Positions 35,511 through 46,499 of a DNA stretch of 64,000 nt are shown piece by piece. The notes beneath the pieces are model-generated. The model did not search any database, was not told the DNA's origin, and saw only the letters and a program-made list of their open reading frames with translations. A program made the translations under genes and the position numbers. This DNA is from Cladochytrium replicatum (lineage: Eukaryota; Chytridiomycota; Chytridiomycetes; Cladochytriales; Cladochytriaceae), in the NCBI GenBank assembly GCA_025526935.1, contig JAHLKD010000104.1, positions 124,001 to 188,000 of the forward strand, in the 5' to 3' direction. Positions within the stretch are counted from its first letter, which is position 1, and each line of letters begins with the position of its first letter.

Positions 35511-35919
35511 GGTGGCCGATTTTACGGAGAGTGAGTCGTAAGCGATGGGAGCCACTTTCAGAAGAGAACTCGAGAACTTGGTTACTGCGAGAAGACACGA
35601 CAAGGTTCAGCTTTCCTTCGCTGGGGTTTTGGAATTGAAAGTTTTTTTGGGGGGAGGAGCCACACAAGAAAAGAACGAACGAAAGAAAGACTTGGGATTA
35701 CTGTAAGAATAGGAAGAGAGAGAGAGAGGAGAGTATTATAGAGCTAAAGAGATACTCCGTAGCAAAAAGTAGAGCCGCAAATTAGAAAATAACGAAAGTA
35801 TCCAGTATCAGCCCCAAGTTGATAAAATTTTACGAAACCCCAAAAAACAAATCGAAAGTCGCACGTGTGAAATCGGTGGACGGGAACACGTTGGAGTGAG
35901 AGCGAGAAAACGATACTGC
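35511..35919. other. Promoter side of the glycosyltransferase, no gene seen
   Basis: About 400 bp of spacer with a short GA-rich stretch near 35718. It marks the change from the gene-dense block to the repeat island. No gene is seen. Confidence 0.5.
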
Positions 35920-36235
35920 AGCGCAGTAAAGCAAATCCTACGTTACCTCAAGGGATCAAGAAACTAAGGCCCGGTATATGGACGCCTGTGGATAAGTCTC
36001 TGCATCTGGAATGCTCTGCAGACTTCCCAAATGACTTGGATCACAAGTCAGTGACTGGATACAACTTCTTGGTAAATGGAACTGAAATCCTCTTCCCAGC
36101 AAGATTGACAGTGAACACTGAGTATGTCGCCCTCTCATCAGCAGCAACAGAAGCGAAATGGATGCGAAAAATAGGTCAGTCAGGTTCCATCATCGAGGGT
36201 GCAACAGTTATATAATGCGATAACAATAGTGCGCC
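35920..36235 (+). mobile_element. Copia-type retrotransposon remnant (RNase H region)
   Basis: The translation shows AVKQILRYLKG, then in another frame LHLECSADFPNDLDHKSVTGY, LTVNTEYVALSSAATEAKWMR and DNNSA. This is the order of the reverse transcriptase end and RNase H of Ty1/Copia polyproteins. A frameshift after the first block and a stop shortly before DNNSA show that it is dead. No long terminal repeat is visible next to it. It lies at the left border of the repeat island. Confidence 0.75.
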
Positions 36236-36525
36236 ACCACAATCTTTGTGGACGGGTTGTTTGGCACAAAACTACCAGTATGATCTGCATGCAGATTCCT
36301 CATTATCATACTTGGCATGTTGTGTTCTGCGGTCATCCAGAGTACACTTTGAGTTTTATCACTCCCGCAACCGTTCCACCGCACCATCTTGCACGACCAA
36401 TAAAATCATTTACAAATAACATTCCGCTCACAAAACTAAGGTCACGTGGGTTAACACATGGCTGCAATACACAACTTGTTTAATACACCTAACAGTTATT
36501 CCAAGCCGGAATGTTAATAACATTC

Positions 36526-36670
36526 GGACGGACCGTCCGACGCGAATTTATTAAATGCGGACGGACCGTCCACCTCGAATTTATCAGCCACGGACGGACC
36601 GTCCAACGCGTTATTATTAGCCATGGACGGACCGTCCAACACATTTTTATTAACCATGGACGGACCTTCC
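36526..36670 (+). repeat. 33-bp tandem array with GGACGGACCGTCC core
   Basis: Five cores begin at 36526, 36559, 36592, 36625 and 36658, exactly 33 bp apart. The first four read GGACGGACCGTCC, a near-palindrome; the fifth has one change (ACCTTCC). The spacers are A/T-rich and diverged. The period is a multiple of three, so one frame reads an 11-residue repeat of the GRTVxxxFI type, probably by chance. Confidence 0.85.
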
Positions 36671-37130
36671 AGATGCGATTTATTCTGCTTCAACTGTAAT
36701 TCATGCTACCTCAATCTCTCTTGTAGCCGGTTTTTTCACTAAGTCTTTTCATTTCATGGGCCGAGCGATGCTGCTGATGGGCGAGAGTCCTTTGATTTCG
36801 TGGGCAAGAGCATGGTACTAGAGTAGAGAACTGATTCTTTGTATTTGATTGTCCAAAATCTCCACCAATCTTACACCGTGATAACACCCATTTTTATTAA
36901 CCATGGACGGACCTTCCAGATGCAATTTATTCTGCTTCAACTGTAATTCATGCTATCTCAATCTCTCTTGTAGCTGGTTTTTTCATTTCATTTCATAGGC
37001 CCAGCGATGATGCTGTTGGGAGAGACTCCTTTGATTTCGTGGGCTAGAGCATGCTACTGGAGTAGAGAACTGATTCTTTGTATTTGTTTGTCCAAAATCT
37101 CCACCAACCATACACCTTGATAAGAAGCTT
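36645..37130 (+). repeat. Direct duplication of about 245 bp
   Basis: The stretch 36645-36888 is repeated at about 36891-37130 with scattered changes. Both copies begin with the last core of the 33-bp array and share long identical blocks, for example ATTCTGCTTCAACTGTAATT. Several differences are C/T or G/A transitions. No coding potential is seen. Confidence 0.8.
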
Positions 37131-37356
37131 CTCAGCCACACCGGGGATATCCTTTTTAGGAAACTAGAGGGCAAGACCTGGCCACAGGGTCTTCCTGCTA
37201 TAGATAGTGGATCCCAACTCCCTCTCTGTCCACACCACAGCTTCCACTGCTGCTATTAGTACAACTTCCACTCTCGTCAAAGCTAGTCAACAATCTGAAG
37301 TATGTTCTCACACACACGGTACAGTATACACTAGGTGCTCATGGTCCTACTGTTAG

Positions 37357-37534
37357 ATGCAATCTAGCAGCAGTGATGTTTCTGCAATGGACTGCGATGA
37401 GTCTGTTCAACCAGGTATCACTGAAACCACTCCTAAATCTCCCCTGGTGAGCTTCTCACTACATGTGAACATACCCAATCTCGACCTTTCTCAACTAAAG
37501 GGCGCATGCTTTTTGAGTAGCTGGGCCAATCTCG
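37357..37534 (+). pseudogene. Possible 5' exon of the gene interrupted by element E0
   Basis: An ATG at 37357 opens MQSSSSDVSAMDCDESVQP, followed by a possible donor (GTATCA). A possible acceptor (GAGTAG) lies just before the E0 target site. Splicing these and removing E0 with one target copy would read in frame into the zinc-finger frame that resumes at 50605. The splice model is inference; no homologue is recognised. Confidence 0.3.
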
Positions 37535-37542
37535 ATCATGTC
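37535..37542. repeat. Left target-site duplication of element E0
   Basis: ATCATGTC directly precedes the element terminus TAAGGTTCAGCGGGT and is repeated exactly at 50602-50609 directly after the other terminus. Eight bases is the hAT superfamily duplication length. Confidence 0.92.
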
Positions 37543-37792
37543 TAAGGTTCAGCGGGTCCGGGTCGGGTCGTGTTTGTCTGGGGACCCGCCGGGTCACAGA
37601 TGGGTACAAAGGGAATACCCAGACCCGAAGTGGTTGAAACCCGTACCCGACCCTGACCTGCCCGGTTTTTGCTGCCCAGGAGAGGATTGATTGAATTTTG
37701 AGTTAGACCACGGATATTTACATGAACACTTTGTGTCTGTGTGGACAGTGTATATTTTAGAAACACTATCGTAAGAAGAAACAAAACTCCAA

Positions 37793-39429
37793 TCACAAGT
37801 TGATAGGTGGAACAGCCCAAATCAGCTTCTGTATCTGGTTCATATCGTCAGAGTCCCATCCACCACTGGTTACGTCCTTCGCCAACCCAGTCCTGATGAA
37901 CCGATCAATGTCGTCATTTGAAAGCATGAAATCCTTGGCTAAACCTGTCTTCCAAGGTTTCCAATCCACCTCAGGGAGCGTTATGGACGAAAGATGCCCG
38001 ATGTATGCTGTCCAGAACCTTAGCCACTCAGAAGGATAACCATCCACTAATGCCCTGAACATGCGATAGATAGTGGCAGACGTACTTAGCGAATTATTGT
38101 GCCGTATCCAGTTTCCGAGCAAAATGTGCACCCTAAGAAGAGTAAGGCTGCTCCGAGCACTGCTACTTGAAGTTGATATTCGGCTTGAGCGGTCGTCTGA
38201 TTCAACAAATATGGGCCGTAAAAACTCATTTCGGGAGAGGACTTCGTAGTTTACGTTGACATACTTGATTGATGGTGGAAGAGACGGCAATTTAAGGTCA
38301 TAAATAACCTCATTGATCTTATGCATCTGGAAGCAGATACCCTGGATGACCTCTTTCACCAAAAGGATAGCCGTACGACGGTGCTGCTGCAGGCTAAGCA
38401 ATGCAAGGGAACTCGTTGGAGAACTGGTTCGATGTACCTTCGGAATTCTACCAATCCCCTTGATTGCCGACGATATGCTTATTTGGCCGCCTGTTGATGT
38501 TGGTGCCGCAGGTACTGCAGCTTCTGAATGACCAGCCTGTCGTTTCAGAGCAGCAAGCTCTCCCTCCAGGGTGGTCACACTTCCATTGTGAAATCTCCTG
38601 GGAAGTTGCCTGCTTCTCCCTTTCCATTGCAGCGGTGATCTCCCTGAGTCTTGCTAGCTCTTCGTGCTCGCCGTGCTGAATCAATGCACCCGCCCTGCCC
38701 AATTCATCAATGAGAGCCTTCTCTCGCATTTCTGCTGCGATGCGGGTCCTTCTCTCCTTCATTGCAGTCTCTTCAAGATCTTTTGTCATGTTCAACAGTC
38801 GTTCTGACTGTTTGAGGACCTGTTTTGTCCTTTCACGGTCCGAACTCGTCAACCTTTGCAGTGACAGGCATTCCTCTGTAAATGCCGTACTTGTGTCCCT
38901 GCCGCCTCTAAAAGTCCAGAAATGTTGTTTCCTTCTGAAAGGAAGAGCTTTTCAAGCACTCCATACGATAGGCGTTTGCTGCTGTTATGAACTCTGTTCG
39001 TCCACTGCATTCATCGTGAATTTTGTTCAGGGCTTGACGAACTAGCTTGCTGTCAGAGTTAAGTCGGTCGATCAATCTTTGAAGAACAAATCTTGGGCCG
39101 CATTCATCACGATTTGTTTGACAGTTGCTGATGAAGTCCTCCGAGTCGTAGCTGTGGCCGCTTGCTTTGAATTTTCGATACCAAAGTCGTATGTCTGAAG
39201 CAGGACAGAGTCTGTCGATGAGCAAATAGTCAGCATCCCCTTTAGTACCACGTTGCGCCGGTTTCTTTGAAGGAGCTGTCGATTTGACATCAAGGCCAAC
39301 TTCTGCTTCTTCCACTTCAGAACCCGATCCCAGGGATGTTTCAGGTGCAGTCACAGGTTCTGCACTTGATTCTCTTTCAGATGATGGTCTGGATTGTTTT
39401 AACGCTCGCTTCTTTGTAGTTCGAGGCAT
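37793..39429 (-). pseudogene. Coiled-coil accessory gene of the hAT family, E0 copy (broken)
   Basis: Second gene of the element, no family recognised. The minus strand starts MPRTTKKRALKQS and reads well to TTFLDF. There a TAC codon of the E1 copy is TAG. Further on a 26-nt and a 5-nt deletion shift the frame relative to the E1 copy, before reading resumes to the end (IWAVPPINL). At least three lesions show that it is dead. The encoded ancestor had a basic N-terminus, a globular N-terminal domain (DIRLWYRKFKASGHSYDSE), a central charged coiled coil and a helical C-terminal domain (LRVHILLGNWIRHNNSLS). In E0 it lies downstream of and on the same strand as the transposase. Confidence 0.85.
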
Positions 39430-39461
39430 GGTGTTTGTACTGTTTGTCGTGGGAACATACT

Positions 39462-39469
39462 GGCCCGGT
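39462..39469. repeat. Left target-site duplication of element E1
   Basis: GGCCCGGT directly precedes the E1 terminus TAAGGATCGGCGGGT and is repeated exactly at 46387-46394. The unoccupied version of the site (ACCGGGCC on the other strand) is still present inside E1 itself at 44363-44370, in the matching 5' flank of its own coiled-coil gene. Confidence 0.92.
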
Positions 39470-39675
39470 TAAGGATCGGCGGGTTTTAGGGTCTTTCGGG
39501 TCGGGTCCGGGTCCATTGACTAAATGTACCCGACCCGAGTGCCGGGTTTTCATGGAAAATTTTCGGGTCGGATCCGGGTCGGGTATCGGGTCCAGTAGGA
39601 AAACCCTTCTCGGGTCAAAAGTCAGACCCGAGTAAAACCTGATGTGATAGAGAATCTAAAACGAAGCTATTGTTC

Positions 39676-40545
39676 TTTCTGTCCACGCGGACACTTTCCA
39701 AGAAGACGCAATATAAGTTTTGTATGTATCAAACAATTTTGCATCACAACGGACATCGAGGCATGTATTTTCTGTCCACCCGGACACTTTCTCAACTCAT
39801 TGACGTACTTCAGTTATCTCTACCCAATACAACTAACCTCTCTATCAATGTTACTAGCAATAAGATTCTGTCCACCCGGACACTTTCTTAACTCATTGAC
39901 GGTACTTGAGTGATCTCTATCAAGTACAACTAACATCTCTATCAATGTTACTAGCAATAAAATTATGTCCACCCGGACACTTTCTCAACTCATTGACGGT
40001 ACTTCAGTGATCTCTATCAAGTACAGCTAACCTCTCTATCAATGTTACTAGCAATAAGATTCTGTCCACCCGGACACTTTCTTAACTCATTGACGGTACT
40101 TGAGTGATCTCTATCAAGTACAAACTAACATCTCTATCAATGTTACTAGCAATAAGATTCTGTCCACCCGGACACTTTCTCAACTCATTGACGTACTTCA
40201 GTTATCTCTACCCAATACAGCTAACCTCTCTATCAATGTTACTAGCAATACGATTCTGTCCACCCGGACACTTTCTCAACTCATTGACGTACTTCAGTTA
40301 TCTCTACCCAATACAGCTAACCTCTCTATCAATGTTACTAGCAATAGGATTCTGTCCACCCGGACACTTTCTCAACTCATTGACGTACTTCAGTTATCTC
40401 TACCCAGTACAACTAACCTCTATCAATGTTACTAGCAATACGATTCTGTCCACCCGGACACTTTCCAAGAAGTCACAACGGAAGTTCTGTAACAAACAAT
40501 TTCTACCACGACAGACCTCGAGAGCTGTGCTTTCTGTGCACCTGG
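39676..40545 (+). repeat. About 96-bp minisatellite array between E1 left end and transposase
   Basis: About nine units in one orientation, each with the core CTGTCCACCCGGACAC followed by TTTCTCAACTCATTGACG and a tail ending TGTTACTAGCAATA. Unit starts near 40160, 40256 and 40352 are 96 bp apart; units with one or two extra bases occur. The first and last cores are diverged. Open frames over the array are artefacts. It lies upstream of the transposase ATG, where transposase-binding subterminal repeats are expected in hAT elements. Confidence 0.9.
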
Positions 40546-40585
40546 ACATTAGAGTCGGTAACGTTCCAGCCACACCACAGCAAAA

Positions 40586-43021
40586 ATGGACGCCGCCTTT
40601 GTTAAACCAAAGCGTAAGGCAGCGTCCGACGCAAGCCAAAGACTAGTGGACAGTCATCCGCTTGACACACGGAAGCGAAGTCTGCCAGCCCCCCAAATTT
40701 CAGAGGCGTCCAGCGAGGGGAACATCATGCAGGACAAACGCAGACGTGTATCAGGACACGGTGGCAACAACAGCGCTCGAGAGCCGAGCTCCACATCTTC
40801 TTCCAATGACTCCAGCGAGTTGGGCCCGGCTTCTCAGCATGCACCACAGCTTCCTGCCGACGTTAGTTTTGCTGACTCTTCAGTGCGACAGGAGCCTGCA
40901 GCTGGATCAGTTCAACCATCAATGCTTTCATCAGACGCAGATGTTGATAGCATGTCGGACTGTAGAGGTAGTCGAGGCGGCATAGCGAAGGATTACTATA
41001 AGGTTGATAATGGTCTGAGAACATGTTTGGTTGCGAAATGCAAGTGGAGCCAGAAGGTCGATAAGACGGGATCAACAAAAAACTTCCTCTGGCATCTGAA
41101 AAACCACCATGGAAGTATTGCCAGGTCGCTTGGACTGTTGGATATCGTCCCCAAGGGACAACAGACATTGAATTTCGGCTCGCAGGAGAAGGAGCAAAAC
41201 TTTGTGTTCAATCCAGACGTAGCGTGGCGGTCGATTTTGGACTGGATTGCTGCAGACAATCAGGCTTTTACTGTTGTGGAGAACGAGTTCTTTGTCAGCA
41301 TGCTGAAGACTTTTCAGCCAAACTATACACCAAAGACGGCAAAAGCAGTGAAGCAAAAGGAGATGGATCTTTACGATAGGCAGAAGGAGCTCATTAAAGG
41401 TCTGATTGTTGGTTCGCCTTCAAAAGTATCAATAACAGCTGACTGTTGGACATCGAAGAACCAGATTTCTTTTCTTGGAATTACTGCCCACTTCATCACG
41501 AAAGAATGGGAGCCGCAGGACTTGCTGCTGCAGATGATTCCGATGGTTGGAAAGCATGAAGGCGTCGCCATGGCTAGTCAGCTTGTCAAGTGTCTGGATG
41601 AATTTGGCATGCTATCGGGTGAACGCTTATTGTGCATTACAACCGACAACGGTTCAAACAACTTTACCATGAGTGCTAAGCTGGAGACGCTCTTGGAAGA
41701 TAGGGATATTGCGTGGTCTGCAGAAACTCAACACATGCGGTGTATGGCACACATTATCAATCTTGCAGCAAAGGATTTTATCGATACATTCGCGCCCGCA
41801 GGGGACACAGTCGCAAATGACGATAACTCCGGCGTTAATGTCATAAACCTTCTTCGACGGCTAGTCAGAGGAATCCGGTCTTCCCCAAAACGACGAAGCT
41901 CATTTATTGATTCGTGCCGATTTGTGAAACTGGTTCCTCTATTACCAATTATCGATGTGACAACTCGCTGGAATAGCACGTTCTATATGGTCAAACGAGC
42001 CTTACAGCTACGAGAGGCAATGGACAAAATATGCTGGATTGAAGATTCTTTGAAAGATTGGTCAATAAATCCAAAGCAATGGGAGGTCCTACAGAAGATC
42101 CGGGATGGTTTGAGTGTTTTCGAGGTTATATCAAAGGCAATCGAAGGGTCTAGATATCCAACACTTCCGCTTGTTATTCCATTTTACAACGATCTTATCG
42201 ATCAACTGGAGGACCTAGAGGATGCAGAATTAGATGAAACTTTCACCAAAGCATTTCGAAATGCACTAGATAAGCTGAGAATATATTACTCAATCGCTAA
42301 GAGCCCGTGTTTAGCAGTTGCTACGGTACTCGATCCTCGTTTTAAGGATCAATATTATCGATTTTCAAAGGCTTGGGAGAAAGATGTAGGAAGGGATCAG
42401 GTCACCCTAGTGCGGAAAGTCTGGGAGGAATCGTATAAGTCACGGAAAATCAAGAACAGTGGTGCCGATGTTTTTGGAAACACGCCAGAACGTCGACACG
42501 ATTCGAGCGGAGCTTCCGGTGATAGACAGAAAAAAACGGACGCTGAACGCTTGAGAGCCATTAGATCCGTTTTCATCTGGCAAGAAGAGATTCCTGAGGA
42601 AAAAGATGAGCTGGATCGCTATCTTGGCGATCAGGTACTCCGCGGTATTGATTCTGATGGGAAGCCAATCAATATTATGGACTGGTGGAAGACCGTTGGA
42701 AGTGTGAACTTTCCAGCCCTAAGCCAGATGGCAATGGACTATTTAGGAATACCAGCAACAAGCGCTCCAGTCGAACGAAAGTTTTCAGCCGGGGTTGATT
42801 TGGTACCTGCAACTCGCAACCGCCTTGCTCCAAGAACAATAAATGCGTTGATGTGCCGTCATGACTGGTTGCATCAATTGAGTGCTGAAGAACCGTTCAA
42901 AAATGATTCCCTAGATTCAAAAAGTGATGTTAGTGAGGATTTTGTAAAGGTGCATAATTTTGGCGAGGATTTTGATGTGGTATTAGAGTTGGAAGCAACT
43001 GATGATAACCCACTCTTTTAA
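40586..43021 (+). CDS. hAT-superfamily transposase with BED zinc finger (E1, intact)
   Basis: DNA transposase of 811 aa in one exon. A disordered basic N-terminus is followed by a BED zinc finger near residues 146-175 (TCLVAKCKWSQK with a histidine pair in LWHLKNHHGS). The RNase H-like catalytic core shows the first aspartate in SITADCWTSKNQISFLG (about residue 285), the second in LLCITTDNGSNNF (about 352) and the conserved RCMAHIINLAAKDF. The C-terminal hAT dimerisation region is IMDWWKTVGSVNFPALSQMA with IPATSAPVERKFSAG. No stop or frameshift interrupts the frame. The protein differs from the E0 copy at about 16 of 791 aligned residues (my count). The ATG at 40586 follows the repeat array by about 40 bp. 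Confidence 0.93.
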   Translation: MDAAFVKPKRKAASDASQRLVDSHPLDTRKRSLPAPQISEASSEGNIMQDKRRRVSGHGGNNSAREPSSTSSSNDSSELGPASQHAPQLPADVSFADSSVRQEPAAGSVQPSMLSSDADVDSMSDCRGSRGGIAKDYYKVDNGLRTCLVAKCKWSQKVDKTGSTKNFLWHLKNHHGSIARSLGLLDIVPKGQQTLNFGSQEKEQNFVFNPDVAWRSILDWIAADNQAFTVVENEFFVSMLKTFQPNYTPKTAKAVKQKEMDLYDRQKELIKGLIVGSPSKVSITADCWTSKNQISFLGITAHFITKEWEPQDLLLQMIPMVGKHEGVAMASQLVKCLDEFGMLSGERLLCITTDNGSNNFTMSAKLETLLEDRDIAWSAETQHMRCMAHIINLAAKDFIDTFAPAGDTVANDDNSGVNVINLLRRLVRGIRSSPKRRSSFIDSCRFVKLVPLLPIIDVTTRWNSTFYMVKRALQLREAMDKICWIEDSLKDWSINPKQWEVLQKIRDGLSVFEVISKAIEGSRYPTLPLVIPFYNDLIDQLEDLEDAELDETFTKAFRNALDKLRIYYSIAKSPCLAVATVLDPRFKDQYYRFSKAWEKDVGRDQVTLVRKVWEESYKSRKIKNSGADVFGNTPERRHDSSGASGDRQKKTDAERLRAIRSVFIWQEEIPEEKDELDRYLGDQVLRGIDSDGKPINIMDWWKTVGSVNFPALSQMAMDYLGIPATSAPVERKFSAGVDLVPATRNRLAPRTINALMCRHDWLHQLSAEEPFKNDSLDSKSDVSEDFVKVHNFGEDFDVVLELEATDDNPLF

Positions 43022-43059
43022 ATATAAATTGTTGTTTAGACTGTTCATCTGTTGAAGTA

Positions 43060-44240
43060 CCGTCCAGGAGTTGAGAAAGCGACCGCCTGGACAGAATCCT
43101 ATTACAAGTAGTATTTGTAGAGAGGTTGGTTGTACTTGATCGAGATCAGTGAAGTATCAGTGAAGTACCGTCAATGAGTTGAGAAAGTGTCCGGGTGGAC
43201 AGAATCTTATTGCTAGTAACATTATTAGAGAGGTTAGCTGTACTTGATAGAGATCACTGAAGTACCGTCAATGAGTTGAGAAAGTGTCCGGGTGGACAGA
43301 ATCCTATTGCTAGTAACATTGATAGAGAGGTTAGTTGTATTGGGTAGAGATCACTGAAGTACCGTCAATGAGTTGAGAAAGTGTCCGGGTGGACAGAATC
43401 CTATTGCTAGTAGTATTTGTAGAGAGGTTAGCTGTACCTGATAGAGATTACTGAAGTACCGTCAATGAGTTGAGAAAGTGTCCGGGTGGACAGAATCGTA
43501 TTGCTAGTAACATTGATAGAGAGGTTAGTTGTATTGGGTAGAGATCACTGAAGTACCGTCAATGAGTTGAGAAAGTGTCCGGGTGGACAGAATCGTATTG
43601 CTAGTAACATTGATAGAGAGGTTAGTTGTATTGGGTAGAGATCACTGAAGTACCGTAAATGAGTTGAGAAAGTGTCCGGGTGGACAGAATCTTATTGCTA
43701 GTAACATTGATAGAGAGGTTAGTTGTATTGGGTAGAGATCACTGAAGTACCGTCAATGAGTTGAGAAAGTGTCCGGGTGGACAGGATCGTATTGCTAGTA
43801 ACATTGATAGAGAGGTTAGTTGTATTGGGTAGAGATCACTGAAGTACCGTCAATGAGTTGAGAAAGTGTCCGGGTGGACAGAATCCTATTGCTAGTAGTA
43901 TTTGTAGAGAGGTTAGCTGTACCTGATAGAGATTACTGAAGTACCGTCAATGAGTTGAGAAAGTGTCCGGGTGGACAGAAATCTGGGAGACTGAGTGTCA
44001 CTGTGTCTGTCTGGGTAGAATAGGATTCTGTCCCCCGGACACTTTCTCAACTCATTGACGGTACTTCAGTAATTTCTATCAGGTACAGCTAACCTCTCTA
44101 TTAATGTTACTAGCAATAAGATTCTGTCCACCCGGACACTTTCTCAACTCATTTACGGTACTTCAGTGATCTCTATCAAGTACAGCTAACCTCTCTATCA
44201 ATTTTACTAGCAATAAGATTCTGTCCACCCGGACAGAATC
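43060..44240 (+). repeat. About 96-bp array with orientation switch, between E1 transposase and coiled-coil gene
   Basis: From 43060 to about 43980 about nine units run in the orientation opposite to the left array (core GTGTCCGGGTGGACAG). A unique spacer of about 50 bp follows (43985-44035, containing GGAGACTGAGTGTCACTGTG). Then about three units run in the opposite orientation (cores near 44030, 44126 and 44222). The array therefore forms an inverted repeat around the spacer. Unit divergence is low, suggesting recent expansion or homogenisation. Confidence 0.88.
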
Positions 44241-44402
44241 CTCTCTATCAATGTTACTAGCCAGTTTCTTCCCTAGCTTATTATTATTTTCAGATCGGGT
44301 AGAAAACTATAGTGTCAGGGAAGTATTATAGCATACATTCCTGTAACATTCCGGCTAAGAACACCGGGCCAGTATCTTCCCACGACAAACAGTACAAACA
44401 CC

Positions 44403-46086
44403 ATGCCTCGAACTACAAAGAAGCGAGCGATTAAAACAATCCAGACCATCATCTGAAAGAGAATCAAGTGCAGAACCTGTGACTGCACCTGAAACATCTC
44501 TGGCATCGGGTTCTGAAGTGGAAGCAGAAGAAGTTGGCCTTGATGTCAAATCGACAGATGTCAAATCGACAGCTCCTTCAAAGAAACCGGCGCGACGTGG
44601 TACTAAAGGGGATGCTGACTATTTGCTCATCGACGGACTCTGTCCTGCTTCAGACATACGACTTTGGTATCGAAAATTCAAAGCGAGCGGCCACAGCTAC
44701 GACTCGGAGGCCTTCATCAGCAACTGTCAAACAAATCGTGATGAATGCGGCCCAAGATTTGTTCTTCAAGGGTTGATCGACCGACTTAACTCTGACAGCA
44801 AGCTAGTTCGTCAAGCCCTGAACGAAATTCACGATGAATGCAGTGGACGAACGGAGTTCATAACAGCAGCAAACGCCTATCGTATGGAGTGCTTGAAAAG
44901 CTCTTCCTTTCAGAAGGAAACAACATTTCTGGACTTTTACAGGCGGCAGGGACACAAGTACGGCATTTACAGAGGAATGCCCGTCACTGCAAAGGTTGAT
45001 GAGTTCCAAGCGACCATCAAACGAGCAGATGAGGACCGTGAAAGGACAAAACAGGTCCTCAAACAGTCAGAACGACTGTTGAACATGACAAAAGATCTTG
45101 AAGAGACTGCAATGAACGAGAGAAGGACCCGCATCGCAGCAGAAGTGCGAGAGAAGGCTCTCATTGATGAATTGGGCAGGGCGGGTGCATTGATTCAGCA
45201 CAGCGAGCACGAAGAGCTAGCAAGATTCAGGGAGATCACCGCCGCAATGGAAAGGGAGAAGCAGGCAACTTCCCAGGAGATTTCACAATGGAAATCACGT
45301 GTGACCGCCCTGGAGGGAGAGCTTGCTGCTCTGAAACGACAGGCTGGTCATTCAGAAGCTGCAGCACCTGCGGCGCCAACATCAACAGGCGGCCAAATAA
45401 GCATATCGTCGGCTATCAAGGGGATTGGTAGAATTCCGAAGGTACATCGAACCAGTTCTCCAACGAGTTCCCTTGCATTGCTTAGCCTGCAGCAGCATCG
45501 TCGTACGGCTATCCTTTTGGTGAAAGAGGTCATCCAGGGTATCTGCTTCCAGATGCATAAGATCAATGAGGTTATTTATGACCTTAAATTGCCGTCTCTT
45601 CCACCAGCAATCAAGTACGTCAATGTAAACTACGAAGTCCTCTCCCGAAATGAGTTTTTACGGCCCATATTTGTTGAATCAGACGACCGCTCAAGCCGAA
45701 TATCAACTTCAAGTAGCAGTTCTCGGAGCAGCCTTACTCTTCTTAGGGTGCACATTTTGCTCGGAAACTGGATACGGCACAATAATTCGCTAAGTACGTC
45801 TGCCACTATCTATCGCATGTTCAGGGCATTAGTGGATGCATATCCTTCTGAGTGGCTAAGGTTCTGGACGGCATACATCGGGCATCTTTCGTCCATAACG
45901 CTCCCTGAGGTGGATTGGAAACCTTGGAAGACAGGTTTAGCCAAGGATTTCATGCTTTCAAATGACGACATTGATCGGTTCATCAGGACTGGGTTGGCGA
46001 AGGACGTAACCAGTGGTGGATGGGACTCTGACGATATGAACCAGATACAGAAGCTGATTTGGGCTGTTCCACCTATCAACTTGTGA
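44403..46086 (+). pseudogene. Coiled-coil accessory gene of the hAT family, E1 copy (one frameshift)
   Basis: Same gene as 37793-39429, on the same strand as the E1 transposase and downstream of it. The ATG at 44403 reads MPRTTKKRA, then one extra A (GCGATTAAA versus GCGTTAAA in E0) shifts the frame to a stop. Beyond that a frame of about 535 codons stays open to 46086 (ending WAVPPINL). It contains a globular N-terminal part, a long charged coiled coil (RERTKQVLKQSERLLNMTKD onward) and a helical C-terminal domain. A 15-bp in-frame duplication at 44542-44571 repeats DVKST. No known domain is recognised. If the extra base is a sequencing error, the gene would be intact; otherwise the next in-frame ATG lies more than 100 codons in. 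Confidence 0.8.
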
Positions 46087-46386
46087 TTGCTCAGTGGAGT
46101 TTTGTTTCTTTTTACGATAGTGTTTCTAAAATACACACTGTCCACACAGACACAAAGTGTTCATGTAAATATCCGTGGTCTAACTCAAAATTCAATCAAT
46201 CCTCTCCTGGGCAGCAAAAACCCGGCGGGTCAGGGTCGGGTACGGGTTTCAACCACTTCGGGTCCGGGTATTCCCTTTGTACCCGTCAGTGACCCGGCGG
46301 GTCCCCAGACAAACACGACCCGACCCAAAGGGTTTGGTGCGGGTCGCCACTGAAACCCGGACCCGACCCGGACCCGCCGAACCTTT

Positions 46387-46394
46387 GGCCCGGT
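46387..46394. repeat. Right target-site duplication of element E1
   Basis: GGCCCGGT, identical to 39462-39469. After it the sequence continues with the E0 copy of the coiled-coil gene 5' flank. Confidence 0.92.
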
Positions 46395-46499
46395 GTTCTT
46401 AGCCGGAATGTTACAGGAATGTATGCTATAATACTTCCCTGACACTATAGTTTTCTACCCGATCTGAAAATAATAATAAGCTAGGGAAGAAACTGGCTA

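Larger units (their letters stand above)
39470..46386 (+). mobile_element. Inner hAT transposon E1, nested in E0 in inverted orientation
   Basis: A 6.9-kb element of the same family as E0. Left end TAAGGATCGGCGGGT, right end (read from outside) AAAGGTTCGGCGGGT, with 8-bp duplications GGCCCGGT. Order on the plus strand: G-rich subterminal block (39480-39640), repeat array, BED/hAT transposase (40586-43021), long repeat array with an orientation switch at about 43985-44035, coiled-coil gene (44403-46086) and a second G-rich block (46215-46380). The transposase frame is intact, so E1 may be autonomous. It landed in the 5' flank of the E0 coiled-coil gene, which explains the apparently symmetrical inverted structure of the whole region. 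Confidence 0.9.

Noticed and set aside
36511-36699. An 11-residue repeat protein (GRTVxxxFI)
   Set aside because: The period is 33 bp, so any open frame is automatically periodic; there is no start context, homologue or flanking exon.
40104-40646. Open frames of 110-180 codons across the repeat arrays
   Set aside because: They translate the 96-bp repeat over and over and differ in frame between copies.
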